Below, piece by piece: positions 1 to 5,150 of a stretch of 5,150 nucleotides of DNA. This stretch comes from Oscillospiraceae bacterium (GTDB lineage Bacteria; Bacillota; Clostridia; Oscillospirales; Oscillospiraceae): the NCBI GenBank assembly GCA_031272845.1, contig JAISTA010000158.1, positions 1-5,150 of the forward strand. The letters are read 5' to 3'. The first letter of the stretch is position 1. Every line of letters starts with the position of its first letter. Made by a program: the position numbers and the translations under genes. Under the pieces are notes generated by a model that saw only the letters and a program-made list of their open reading frames with translations, had not been told where the DNA came from and did no database searches.

Positions 1-57
<57 letters not shown>

Positions 58-99
58 ATAAGATTGCGTGCCGCCGGTAAAACTGCACGCAAAGTGTTT

Positions 100-174
100 T
101 GGTGACCCGTACGAGAATCGAACTCGTGTTTCAGGCGTGAGAGGCCTACGTCTTAACCGCTTGACCAACGGGCC
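100..174 (-). tRNA. tRNA-Glu (CTC)
   Basis: The minus strand folds as a full cloverleaf. Acceptor arms are GGCCCGT and ACGGGTC (one G-T pair). The anticodon stem is TAGGC/GCCTG around the loop CTCTCAC, so the anticodon is CTC (139-141), which reads GAG. The T loop is TTCGATT. A discriminator A is followed by a genome-encoded CCA (100-102). It lies 31 nt downstream of tRNA-Leu and 42 nt upstream of tRNA-fMet, in the same orientation. A dedicated CTC isoacceptor alongside the usual TTC one fits a genome of moderate to high GC. Confidence 0.94.
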
Positions 175-205
175 GAAATGAGGGAATTTTGTGTTGCAAT
201 ACAGC

Positions 206-289
206 TGGTGCGAGAGATGGGACTTGAACCCACACGCCAATGACACACGCCCCTCAAACGTGCCTGTCTACCGATTCCAGCACTCTCGC
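206..289 (-). tRNA. tRNA-Leu (GAG)
   Basis: The minus strand gives acceptor arms GCGAGAG and CTCTCGC, followed by discriminator A and an encoded CCA (206-208). The anticodon stem is CACGT/GCGTG around the loop TTGAGGG, so the anticodon is GAG (253-255), reading CTC and CTT. The 84-nt length and an extended variable arm mark a class II tRNA, as expected for Leu. The T arm has TTCAAGT between GTGGG and CCCAT. It is the first gene of the Leu-Glu-fMet cluster, beginning about 40 nt downstream of the -10 box. Confidence 0.95.
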
Positions 290-327
290 ACAACGAAACA
301 ACATGCGCTAATTTCAAGTGCTCTATT

Positions 328-356
328 ATTATATGGGTTTGAAGCGCGTTTGTCAA
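328..356 (-). promoter_or_regulatory. Consensus SigA promoter for the tRNA cluster
   Basis: On the minus strand a perfect -35 TTGACA (351-356) and a perfect -10 TATAAT (328-333) are separated by 17 bp, the optimal spacing. Transcription would start near base 321 and enter tRNA-Leu at 289. A full consensus promoter suits strongly expressed stable-RNA genes. Confidence 0.92.
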
Positions 357-456
357 TAGTTTTTTATCAGGTTCAGACTGGTAAATAATGCTACAATTAA
401 TGCGCGGATTTTTTGCAATACTATCATTGTAGGTTACAGACTTGGAGGATAAGACT

Positions 457-627
457 ATGCTGTTCAAGAGAAAAAAACAGGAAAAAAAGCCGGTACAAGG
501 GCAAAACGCCTTGCCCTCGCGCTTTCGGATGGACGCTGATATGTGCACAAACGTATTCATAAAGCAGGGCACCTACGAGCAGTCGACCGGCGCGAAAAAT
601 GCTGTGTTTTACACAAAGCTAAGCTGA
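457..627 (+). CDS. Small lysine-rich hypothetical protein (56 aa)
   Basis: I do not recognise this gene. The start is ATG 457, eight bases after a clear GGAGG (444-448). An upstream in-frame TTG at 442 would overlap that ribosome binding site and is unlikely. The product begins with a basic stretch (MLFKRKKQEKK), followed by PVQGQNALPSRFRMDADMC and then TNVFIKQGTYEQSTGAKNAVF, and ends in KLS. There is no signal peptide or membrane segment. It stands alone between the tRNA promoter region and a strong terminator, consistent with a monocistronic unit. A candidate -10 (TACAAT, 392-397) lies upstream but has no good -35 partner. A different reading frame stays open past the stop to a TAA at 660-662 (see findings), so a frameshifted or longer gene is possible. 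That it is a real coding gene is inferred from the ribosome binding site and terminator. Confidence 0.62.
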   Translation: MLFKRKKQEKKPVQGQNALPSRFRMDADMCTNVFIKQGTYEQSTGAKNAVFYTKLS

Positions 628-666
628 ACAAGAGGCTTGACTATAAAGAAACGGCGGAATAAGAAT

Positions 667-708
667 AGCCCTCTGAGAGAAGTCGATTCTCTCAGAGGGC
701 TGATTTTT
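667..708 (+). terminator. Strong intrinsic terminator, probably bidirectional
   Basis: A perfect 15-bp inverted repeat (667-681 and 687-701, starting AGCCCTCTGAGAG) encloses a 5-nt loop and is followed on the plus strand by GA and five T (704-708). It ends the small gene at 457-627. modC converges on it from the other side. On the minus strand the hairpin is followed by ATTCTTATT, a weaker T tract, so it may also terminate the mod operon. No other terminator is seen for that operon. Confidence 0.92.
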
Positions 709-741
709 ATCAAGACTGTAAATATTTGCAGATGATACATA

Positions 742-1791
742 TCACCCGTTCAGCGGTATCAGCTCCTCCGGCGCGACTGTTACCGTAACCGCATCGCCGG
801 GCTCCGGTGCAGGCGAGCCTTCACGTGAGCGCGGGAGCTTGAGCGTCAACTCGCCGCCGCCCTGTGCGCGCAGAAACAGTGTGGTTTCCGCCACGTCCCG
901 GATTACACGCGCGACCTCCGCGCTGATTTCGTTTACAGCCCCGCCGCCGCTCATTTTGACAAAATGGCTCCTCACGCCGACTGTGTCCGACGTTTCAGGG
1001 AAAGTGTCCGGCACTGTCAGCACCGCGCCGCCCCAGTCGAGCGCCGAGATTGTGTTCGGCGACAAGCGCTCTATGCGCGAGAAGCTGCGCATTCCGGATA
1101 AAAGCGCGGCGGAGACAGTCTCCGGCCGCCTGAAAACGTCCCTTGTCGGGCGGCTGCCGTGGCCGTGTCCGTTTTCCAGAACGCAGATGTTTTCACAGAT
1201 ATGCGCGACCTCGTCCCGCGAGTGTGAGACGAACACCGCAGGGTTCGGGTACGCCTTTAGAAAGTCGAGAAGCTCCAGCTCAATTGTTGTGCGCAAATGC
1301 GCGTCCAGAGCGGACAGCGGCTCGTCAAACAGCAGCAGCTCCGGCTCCGCCGCGAACATCCGGGCAAGAGCGCAGCGCTGGCGCTCGCCGCCCGAAAGCT
1401 TGCGCGGATACGCGTCGCGCCGGTGACTCAGGCGCATTTTTTCAATCCAGAGCCCGGCCTTTTTGCGGCGCAGCGCGCCTGTTGCGCGAATGCCGCTCTC
1501 GACATTCTGCAAAACCGTCATATTCGGAAAAAGCGCGTAGCTCTGGAACAGATAGCCGACATTCCGGAGTCTTGGCGGCAGATTGACGCGTTTTTCGCTG
1601 TCGAACAGAACGCGGCCGTTCAGGACAATTCTGCCTTTATCTGGCTTCAGGATTCCCGCGATACAGCGGATTGTCATGCTCTTGCCGCAGCCTGACGCGC
1701 CGAGAAGCCCCAGCGTCTCGCCGTCGCCCACCGCAAACTCCGTGTCAAGCGTAAAGCCCGGCACCTTTTTCTTTATCGAGACCTCAAGCAT
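742..1791 (-). CDS. modC: Molybdate ABC transporter ATP-binding protein ModC
   Basis: This is the ATPase that powers molybdate import on the cytoplasmic face of ModB. The 349-residue product has all nucleotide-binding motifs: Walker A GASGCGKS (31-38), Q-loop Q83 in LFQSYALFP, signature LSGGERQR (132-139), Walker B LLLFDEP (152-158) with catalytic E157, D-loop SALD (160-163) and H-loop H190 in VFVSHSRDE. The C-terminal part, roughly residues 280-347, fits a single TOBE/Mop-like oxyanion-binding domain (AEVARVIRDV..., ending GDAVTVTVAPEELIPL). Length is close to the E. coli family member (about 350 aa). The ATG overlaps the modB stop by one base (TGATG), and a GGAGG sits 11 nt upstream inside modB, so translation is probably coupled. 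The Mod assignment rests on the operon with modA and modB; ATPases of related oxyanion importers look alike. Tungstate as substrate cannot be excluded. Confidence 0.93.
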   Translation of the reverse strand: MLEVSIKKKVPGFTLDTEFAVGDGETLGLLGASGCGKSMTIRCIAGILKPDKGRIVLNGRVLFDSEKRVNLPPRLRNVGYLFQSYALFPNMTVLQNVESGIRATGALRRKKAGLWIEKMRLSHRRDAYPRKLSGGERQRCALARMFAAEPELLLFDEPLSALDAHLRTTIELELLDFLKAYPNPAVFVSHSRDEVAHICENICVLENGHGHGSRPTRDVFRRPETVSAALLSGMRSFSRIERLSPNTISALDWGGAVLTVPDTFPETSDTVGVRSHFVKMSGGGAVNEISAEVARVIRDVAETTLFLRAQGGGELTLKLPRSREGSPAPEPGDAVTVTVAPEELIPLNG

Positions 1792-2444
1792 CAGCTTTTT
1801 TTCCTCCCGCGATTCTCAACAAAGTTCAGCGCGACAAGCACCACCGCTGAAATCGCGATGTTAACGCCCGCCCACGCGTAGGCCTCCGCGTCGTTTCCCG
1901 CGCGCCATAGCTGGTACACAGTCGTTGAGATTGTCGCAGTTCTGCCGGGAGTGTACCCCGCGAGCATGCTTGTCGCGCCGTATTCGCCGAGCGCGCGGGC
2001 AAACGCGAGGATCGCCCCCGCGATTATCCCGGCCTTTGCGTTCGGAACAGTCACCCGCCAGAACACCCAGGACTCGCGCTTGCCGAGCGTCCTCGCCGCG
2101 TCGCGAATATCTTTGTCGACCGACGAAAAAGCTCCGGCGCAGGCTCTGTACATCAGCGGAAACGCGACGACGGCTCCGGAAATTACCGCCGAGTACCACA
2201 CCATGGCGAGCTTTATGCTTGTCAGCGACCCGATAATGCCGCGCGGGCCGAAAATTTTCAGCAGAAAAAAGCCGATTACAGTCGGCGGCAGGACGAGCGG
2301 GAGCGTCAAAACAGCGTCGAAAATACCGCGAAGAGCGGCCGGCATTTTTGCCGCCGCCCTTGCGAGGTAAATACCGAGTATAACCGCGAGTGCTGCGGCT
2401 ATTGCCGCAACTCGCAGCGAGTTCCAGAGGGGAAACAGATCCAA
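1791..2444 (-). CDS. modB: Molybdate ABC transporter permease ModB
   Basis: This is the inner-membrane channel subunit, a 217-residue hydrophobic protein with about five membrane segments (near 8-30, 44-66, 80-102, 137-155 and 190-208). The EAA-type loop that docks on the ATPase is seen at about 115-135 (DAARTLGKRESWVFWRVTVP), followed by AFARALGEYGATSMLAGY, typical of molybdate/sulfate-type permeases. The start is unusual. The only plausible initiator at the natural N terminus is TTG (2442-2444), nine bases after the modA TAA and in the same frame. There is no Shine-Dalgarno sequence in front of it, and the next Met is residue 34, inside the protein. Reinitiation by ribosomes finishing modA is the likely route. 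The 3' end overlaps modC by one base. Confidence 0.93.
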   Translation of the reverse strand: MDLFPLWNSLRVAAIAAALAVILGIYLARAAAKMPAALRGIFDAVLTLPLVLPPTVIGFFLLKIFGPRGIIGSLTSIKLAMVWYSAVISGAVVAFPLMYRACAGAFSSVDKDIRDAARTLGKRESWVFWRVTVPNAKAGIIAGAILAFARALGEYGATSMLAGYTPGRTATISTTVYQLWRAGNDAEAYAWAGVNIAISAVVLVALNFVENRGRKKS

Positions 2445-2453
2445 GGCGTTTGT

Positions 2454-3308
2454 TTAGCCGAGAGGCGCAAAGCCGTATTCGGTCAGGATTGCTTTTGCTT
2501 CGGAGGTCTGCAAAAATGCGAGGAAAGCTTCAGCCGCCGCAGTGTTCTTTGCGCCGGCAAGCGCCGACGCGGGGTAGATAATCGGGGTTTTCAGCGTTCC
2601 CTCAGGAGCGTAGCCGACGATTGTGAGCTTTTGCGCGGCGGCGTCTGTTGCATACACAACGCCGCAGTCCGCAACGCCCTCCTTAATCCACGCGGCGACC
2701 TCCTTGACGTTTGCGCCGAAGGTTATGCGGGACTGCATTTCGTCCCACACGCCCATTGCGGTGAAAATCTCCTCCGAGTACGCGCCGACCGGCACATCCG
2801 CGCCGCCGAGGGCGATTTTCTCGGCCTTTGCAGCGTCCTCAAACGTCAGGATATTCTTCGGGTTGCCGTCCGGCACGACGAGCGCGACCTTGTTCTCAAG
2901 CAGGTCAAAGCGCGTCGCGGTGTTGACAAGCTCCTTTTCAGCAAGGGCGTTCATCTGCTTTTGCGCGGCGGAAACAAAGATGTCCGCCTCCGCGCCCTCT
3001 TCTATCTGCGTCTGGAGCGTGCCCGACGAGTCAAACGTGAAGATGACGTTAACGCCCGGGTTTGCCTTGTTGAATTCAGCTGCAAGCGCGTTCATCGACT
3101 CCGTCATGCTCGCGGCGGCGAACACGATCAGGTCGCCCGAAAGCGGATCCGGTGTTGCGGTTTCCTCCGGCGGCGTTACGGATTCGACCGGCGGCGTGTC
3201 TGCGGACGGCGTGGGCGATGCGGCGGGTGTGCTTTTGCAGGCAAACAGCGCGATAGAAAGCGCCAGTGCGAGCGCAAGGGCAAGCGGCTTTTTGAAAATT
3301 GACTTCAT
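2454..3308 (-). CDS. modA: Molybdate-binding lipoprotein ModA
   Basis: This is the extracytoplasmic substrate-binding protein of the importer. The chosen start is ATG 3306-3308, six bases after AAGGAG (3315-3320); the frame stays open further upstream but that part lies in the leader. The 284-residue product opens with a lipoprotein signal peptide: MKSIFKK, a hydrophobic Leu/Ala run, and the lipobox LFAC with Cys24. A Pro/Thr-rich tether (about 25-57) follows, then the binding domain from about 59. Expected oxyanion-contact positions are present by analogy with E. coli ModA: S67 in FAAASM, S94/S95 in FDSSGTL, V173 in DVPVGAY and Y219 in GVVYATDA. Lipid anchoring fits a Gram-positive cell. It is first in the modABC operon, behind a long structured leader. 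Molybdate versus tungstate cannot be settled here. Confidence 0.94.
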   Translation of the reverse strand: MKSIFKKPLALALALALSIALFACKSTPAASPTPSADTPPVESVTPPEETATPDPLSGDLIVFAAASMTESMNALAAEFNKANPGVNVIFTFDSSGTLQTQIEEGAEADIFVSAAQKQMNALAEKELVNTATRFDLLENKVALVVPDGNPKNILTFEDAAKAEKIALGGADVPVGAYSEEIFTAMGVWDEMQSRITFGANVKEVAAWIKEGVADCGVVYATDAAAQKLTIVGYAPEGTLKTPIIYPASALAGAKNTAAAEAFLAFLQTSEAKAILTEYGFAPLG

Positions 3309-3346
3309 TTTGTTCTCCTTGGTATTATGGTAACGGCCAAACCCCG

Positions 3347-3373
3347 AATAAAACAAAAGCCTGCGGTTGCAGG
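3347..3373 (-). terminator. Terminator-like hairpin in the modA leader (possible attenuator)
   Basis: On the minus strand CCTGC (3369-3373), loop AACC, GCAGG (3360-3364) is followed by C and then TTTTGTTTTATT. This is a short GC-rich stem with a U-rich tail, lying between the riboswitch-like aptamer and the modA ribosome binding site. The stem is only 5 bp, so its strength is uncertain. Its position would suit premature termination controlled by the upstream RNA. Confidence 0.5.
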
Positions 3374-3397
3374 ACAGGAAAACACAAGGCGAAAGGC

Positions 3398-3497
3398 CCT
3401 TATTTACCATCCCTTTGCAATATCGGCGGACTGTGCGGTTTCCCGTCACGGCCCCGTGAACAAGTTTTGTTCAGGCGCGACAGCCGTGGGCATAAGG
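3398..3497 (-). promoter_or_regulatory. Candidate molybdenum-cofactor (Moco) riboswitch aptamer in the modABC leader
   Basis: The leader RNA can fold into a multibranch structure. A closing helix CCUUAU (3492-3497) pairs with AUAAGG (3398-3403). An adjoining CCC/GGG step may extend it. GGCUGU can pair with ACAGUC. Inside are a hairpin GAACAA-AAC-UUGUUC (3458-3472) and a short CGG-GAAA-CCG hairpin with a GNRA tetraloop (3436-3445). Directly before the GNRA hairpin is GGCCGUGAC (3445-3453), which is also present in the E. coli moaA Moco RNA as I recall it, where it is likewise followed by a small stem and a GCCACC-like segment (here GUCCGCC). Moco RNAs are known upstream of molybdate transport genes. 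The match is from memory and by eye, so the class is probable rather than proven; another structured leader remains possible. Confidence 0.6.
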
Positions 3498-3505
3498 TAT
3501 ACCTT
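3494..3505. repeat. 12-bp perfect palindrome in the mod leader
   Basis: AAGGTATACCTT is exactly self-complementary. It lies about 40 bp downstream of the modA -10 box and shares four bases with the proposed closing helix of the aptamer (3492-3497). It could be a protein operator or an alternative RNA pairing. It does not resemble the longer ModE-type operator. Confidence 0.5.
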
Positions 3506-3543
3506 TAGGCAAATCGCGCTTCAGGAAAGAAGCTGTTAGGACT

Positions 3544-3572
3544 ATTGTAATACAATGTAAAGCCCGTGTCAA
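3544..3572 (-). promoter_or_regulatory. SigA promoter of the modABC operon
   Basis: On the minus strand -35 TTGACA (3567-3572) and -10 TACAAT (3544-3549) are 17 bp apart, matching the consensus at 11 of 12 positions. Transcription from about 3537 gives a leader of nearly 230 nt before the modA ATG, long enough for the structured RNA found there. Confidence 0.88.
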
Positions 3573-3578
3573 GAGGGC

Positions 3579-3614
3579 GAAAAAGCCAAAATTACCGCGA
3601 AATCCGGCGCGGTA
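3579..3614 (-). terminator. Intrinsic terminator of the LRR-FRG gene
   Basis: On the minus strand TACCGCG (3608-3614) pairs with CGCGGTA (3593-3599) across an 8-nt loop, followed by ATTTTGGCTTTTT. It lies about 55 nt after the LRR-FRG stop codon and ends only a few bases before the -35 box of the modA promoter, so it insulates the two units. The 3615-3668 stretch in between holds a C-rich run on the minus strand and nothing else I can name. Confidence 0.78.
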
Positions 3615-3668
3615 TTGTGCAAACAGTGAGAGGCGGGGCAGGGGAGGGAGAATATTTAGTCGTGGGGG

Positions 3669-5150
3669 TTACATCCCGTAGCGTTTTGCAACATACGCCG
3701 CCGTGCGGGAAAGGTCTGTGTAGGCTGTGCTTTCGTTTATGCCCATAAGGTCAAGCTCTTTTCGGATACGTTCTTTGCAGCCATGCGGGATTGTCAGCCA
3801 CATCGGCTGCAAATTGCGGAAGCCGTATTCCCACTCCCTTTCCGCGTTTATATCCGGCTCGCTGCGCATATCGCCCTTTTGCGTTTTTATCGGCAAGCCG
3901 TACAATATAAACGCGCCGTCCTGCCGGTCTATATGCGTGTTGTTTTTCTGCGGTATGTATATAACGGAGTTTAGCAGGTCATTAGGCTTAATATCCTTTG
4001 AAAATGCCGGCTGCTCCTTGCGTATTTCAGTAATAAAATGTTTTAGCGCGGGGCTATTTTCATATAACTCATCCGAAAAACTTTTCTTTGCGCTGTGTTC
4101 ATTTGCAAGCTCAGCAAGCTCCTTTTTCTCTTCAAACGTCAGGCGCGGGAGGATGGAAAGCATTGTCACCGTGTCGCTGTAGCAGTTTTTTATCTCGCCT
4201 GATTCCGGGGCGAAGATATTCAGAATACCGTCGTCCTTGTCATTTTTTTCGCAGGCGAAAAACAGAGCCATAAGCGCGTTTCCCGTAATGTCCAAAAGGC
4301 GCGTGGGCACGCCGTAATGCTGCATTTTCGAGAGGATATCGCTCGGGCGGGAAAGGGCGGAAAACTCCTGCGGCCGCTCCGAGATAACGTCAAAGAAAAT
4401 CTCGCGCTCCTTTTTGCCGAGATAAAATTCTTTTCGCTCATTGGCTTCGGTTTTCTTTTCGGCTTCGGCATTTTTGCTTTCGCGCATAACAGACGGAATC
4501 ATCAGCTCGTGCTTTTTTGATTCGCCCCGGAAAAAGAACCGCTTGTTGTTCGCTCTGGCGTTTGCAAAGGTGGAGATACGCTTGACGTAATTTGAAACGG
4601 AGGTGATTTTTTCGCCGTAACCGTACTTGAAGATTATGTGATCGGGGTTTTCTTGCGCGTTGTACCTTTCTGTCCCGATATACACATTTTTTACAGGAAA
4701 TTTTTTTCTTCGCTTATCGGTTAGGAAAAGAGAACAATAACCTTCTTCAAGCAGTTGTTCTGAGAAATACAGCGCTTTTATATCGTCAAAAGTGTCAATG
4801 TAGGTATGTATATGCGTAGAACTAATTGTCAAGTCAAGCGATGTGCAGTTAACAAACACCTCCCGTCCAATGGTGGTAACGGAATCAGGGATAGAAATTT
4901 CGGTTAGGCTGGTGCAGACCCAAAACGCCTTATACCCAATAGTAGTAACAGAATCGGGGATAGTGACTTTGATTAGGCTAGTGCAGCCCGCAAACGTCAA
5001 ATCGTTAATAGCGGTAACCGAATCAGGTATAGAGATTTCGGTTAGGCTGGTGCAGCCCAAAAATGCCCTATCACCAATGGCAGTAACAGAGTCAGGGATA
5101 GAAATTTCGGTTAGACTGGTGCATTCACAAAACGCCCCTAGCCCAATCTC
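3669..5150 (-). CDS. BspA-type leucine-rich-repeat protein with C-terminal FRG domain (5' end outside window)
   Basis: The reading frame is open to the right edge, so the start is missing and 493 residues are visible. Visible residues 1-105 carry 23-residue BspA/LRR_5-type repeats of the form AFxGCTSLTEISIPDSVTxIG; such repeats are protein-interaction modules. A linker of about 70-90 residues follows. Then comes an FRG domain: FFRGE (206-210, DNA 4521-4535), QHYGVPTRLLD (277-287, DNA 4290-4322) and NALMALFFACE just after, which are the hallmark motifs. The segment between them is charged and may form a coiled coil (about 220-250). The tail IPHGCKERIRKELDLMGINE...TDLSRTAAYVAKRYG also suits the family. 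The biochemical role of FRG domains is not established to my knowledge. No secretion signal can be judged without the N terminus. The gene is visibly more AT-rich than modABC, particularly at 4680-4860, which may indicate separate ancestry. It ends at its own terminator. Confidence 0.85.
   Translation of the reverse strand, partial: EIGLGAFCECTSLTEISIPDSVTAIGDRAFLGCTSLTEISIPDSVTAINDLTFAGCTSLIKVTIPDSVTTIGYKAFWVCTSLTEISIPDSVTTIGREVFVNCTSLDLTISSTHIHTYIDTFDDIKALYFSEQLLEEGYCSLFLTDKRRKKFPVKNVYIGTERYNAQENPDHIIFKYGYGEKITSVSNYVKRISTFANARANNKRFFFRGESKKHELMIPSVMRESKNAEAEKKTEANERKEFYLGKKEREIFFDVISERPQEFSALSRPSDILSKMQHYGVPTRLLDITGNALMALFFACEKNDKDDGILNIFAPESGEIKNCYSDTVTMLSILPRLTFEEKKELAELANEHSAKKSFSDELYENSPALKHFITEIRKEQPAFSKDIKPNDLLNSVIYIPQKNNTHIDRQDGAFILYGLPIKTQKGDMRSEPDINAEREWEYGFRNLQPMWLTIPHGCKERIRKELDLMGINESTAYTDLSRTAAYVAKRYGM
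4854..5150 (-). repeat. Tandem 69-bp repeats encoding the leucine-rich repeats
   Basis: The block GTAAC(A/G/C)GA(A/G)TC(A/G)GG on the plus strand recurs at 4876, 4945, 5014 and 5083, an exact 69-bp period, and the array continues past the right edge. Each unit encodes one 23-residue repeat. Some units are nearly identical in the part encoding LTEISIPDSVT, while the part encoding the variable half (for example RAFLG, LTFAG, KAFWV, EVFVN) differs more. Confidence 0.9.

Noticed and set aside
379..397. Promoter for the small gene (TACAAT at 392-397, or TGGTAAATA at 379-387)
   Set aside because: A -10-like element is present but no acceptable -35 lies at 16-18 bp spacing, so it is not listed as a feature.
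153..572. 139-codon minus-strand open frame across the tRNA-Leu gene and the small gene
   Set aside because: It runs through a tRNA, its promoter and a better-supported opposite gene, so it is a chance open frame.
839..1695. Plus-strand open frames opposite modC
   Set aside because: modC has intact ATPase motifs on the minus strand. The opposite frames are Arg/Ser-rich, low-information translations typical of antisense GC-rich DNA.
2623..3333. Long plus-strand open frames (236 and 223 codons) opposite modA
   Set aside because: They are antisense shadows of the GC-rich modA coding frame, contain no recognisable domain and lack a ribosome binding site.
3309..3540. TPP, FMN, cobalamin, SAM or THF riboswitch in the modA leader
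   Set aside because: The conserved boxes I know for those classes are not present, and the gene context is molybdate transport.
5058..5060. TTG at 5058-5060 as the start of the LRR-FRG gene
   Set aside because: The same frame continues for 30 more codons to the window edge and encodes further intact repeats, so the true start lies outside.
4854..5150. CRISPR array suggested by regular 69-bp repetition
   Set aside because: The repetition is in frame, has no unique spacers between identical short repeats, and encodes leucine-rich repeats.

Overview
This window looks like part of a Clostridia-type Firmicutes chromosome, possibly near Oscillospiraceae. The grounds are consensus SigA-type promoters, strong AGGAG/GGAGG ribosome binding sites, a lipoprotein-type ModA suited to a Gram-positive cell, tRNA genes that encode their CCA ends, and BspA-type leucine-rich repeats. 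The genus cannot be fixed from this sequence.

Layout from left to right. (1) A minus-strand tRNA cluster in transcription order Leu(GAG), Glu(CTC), initiator Met(CAT). The Met gene is cut by the left edge. The cluster is driven by a perfect TTGACA-17-TATAAT promoter. (2) A lone 56-codon plus-strand gene of unknown function (457-627), ending at a strong 15-bp hairpin terminator. (3) A minus-strand modA-modB-modC operon (3308 down to 742) encoding a high-affinity molybdate (possibly tungstate) ABC importer: a lipid-anchored binding protein, the membrane permease and the ATPase. modB and modC overlap by one base. modB begins at a TTG nine bases after the modA stop. (4) A leader of about 230 nt upstream of modA, with its own consensus promoter. 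It holds a structured RNA that resembles the molybdenum-cofactor (Moco) riboswitch, followed by a terminator-like hairpin before the modA ribosome binding site. (5) The 3' part of a large minus-strand gene that runs off the right edge. It encodes tandem 23-residue BspA-type leucine-rich repeats fused to a C-terminal FRG domain and ends at an intrinsic terminator just upstream of the modA promoter.

How it works together. ModA captures oxyanion outside the cell, ModB moves it across the membrane and ModC supplies ATP energy. If the leader is a Moco riboswitch, cofactor sufficiency would shut off transporter synthesis in cis. The tRNA cluster, the small gene and the LRR-FRG gene have no visible functional link to the transporter.

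The least ordinary items are the riboswitch-like leader, the LRR-FRG fusion with its 69-bp DNA repeats, and the small gene with an alternative reading frame at its 3' end. No mobile element, CRISPR array or complete defence system is visible.
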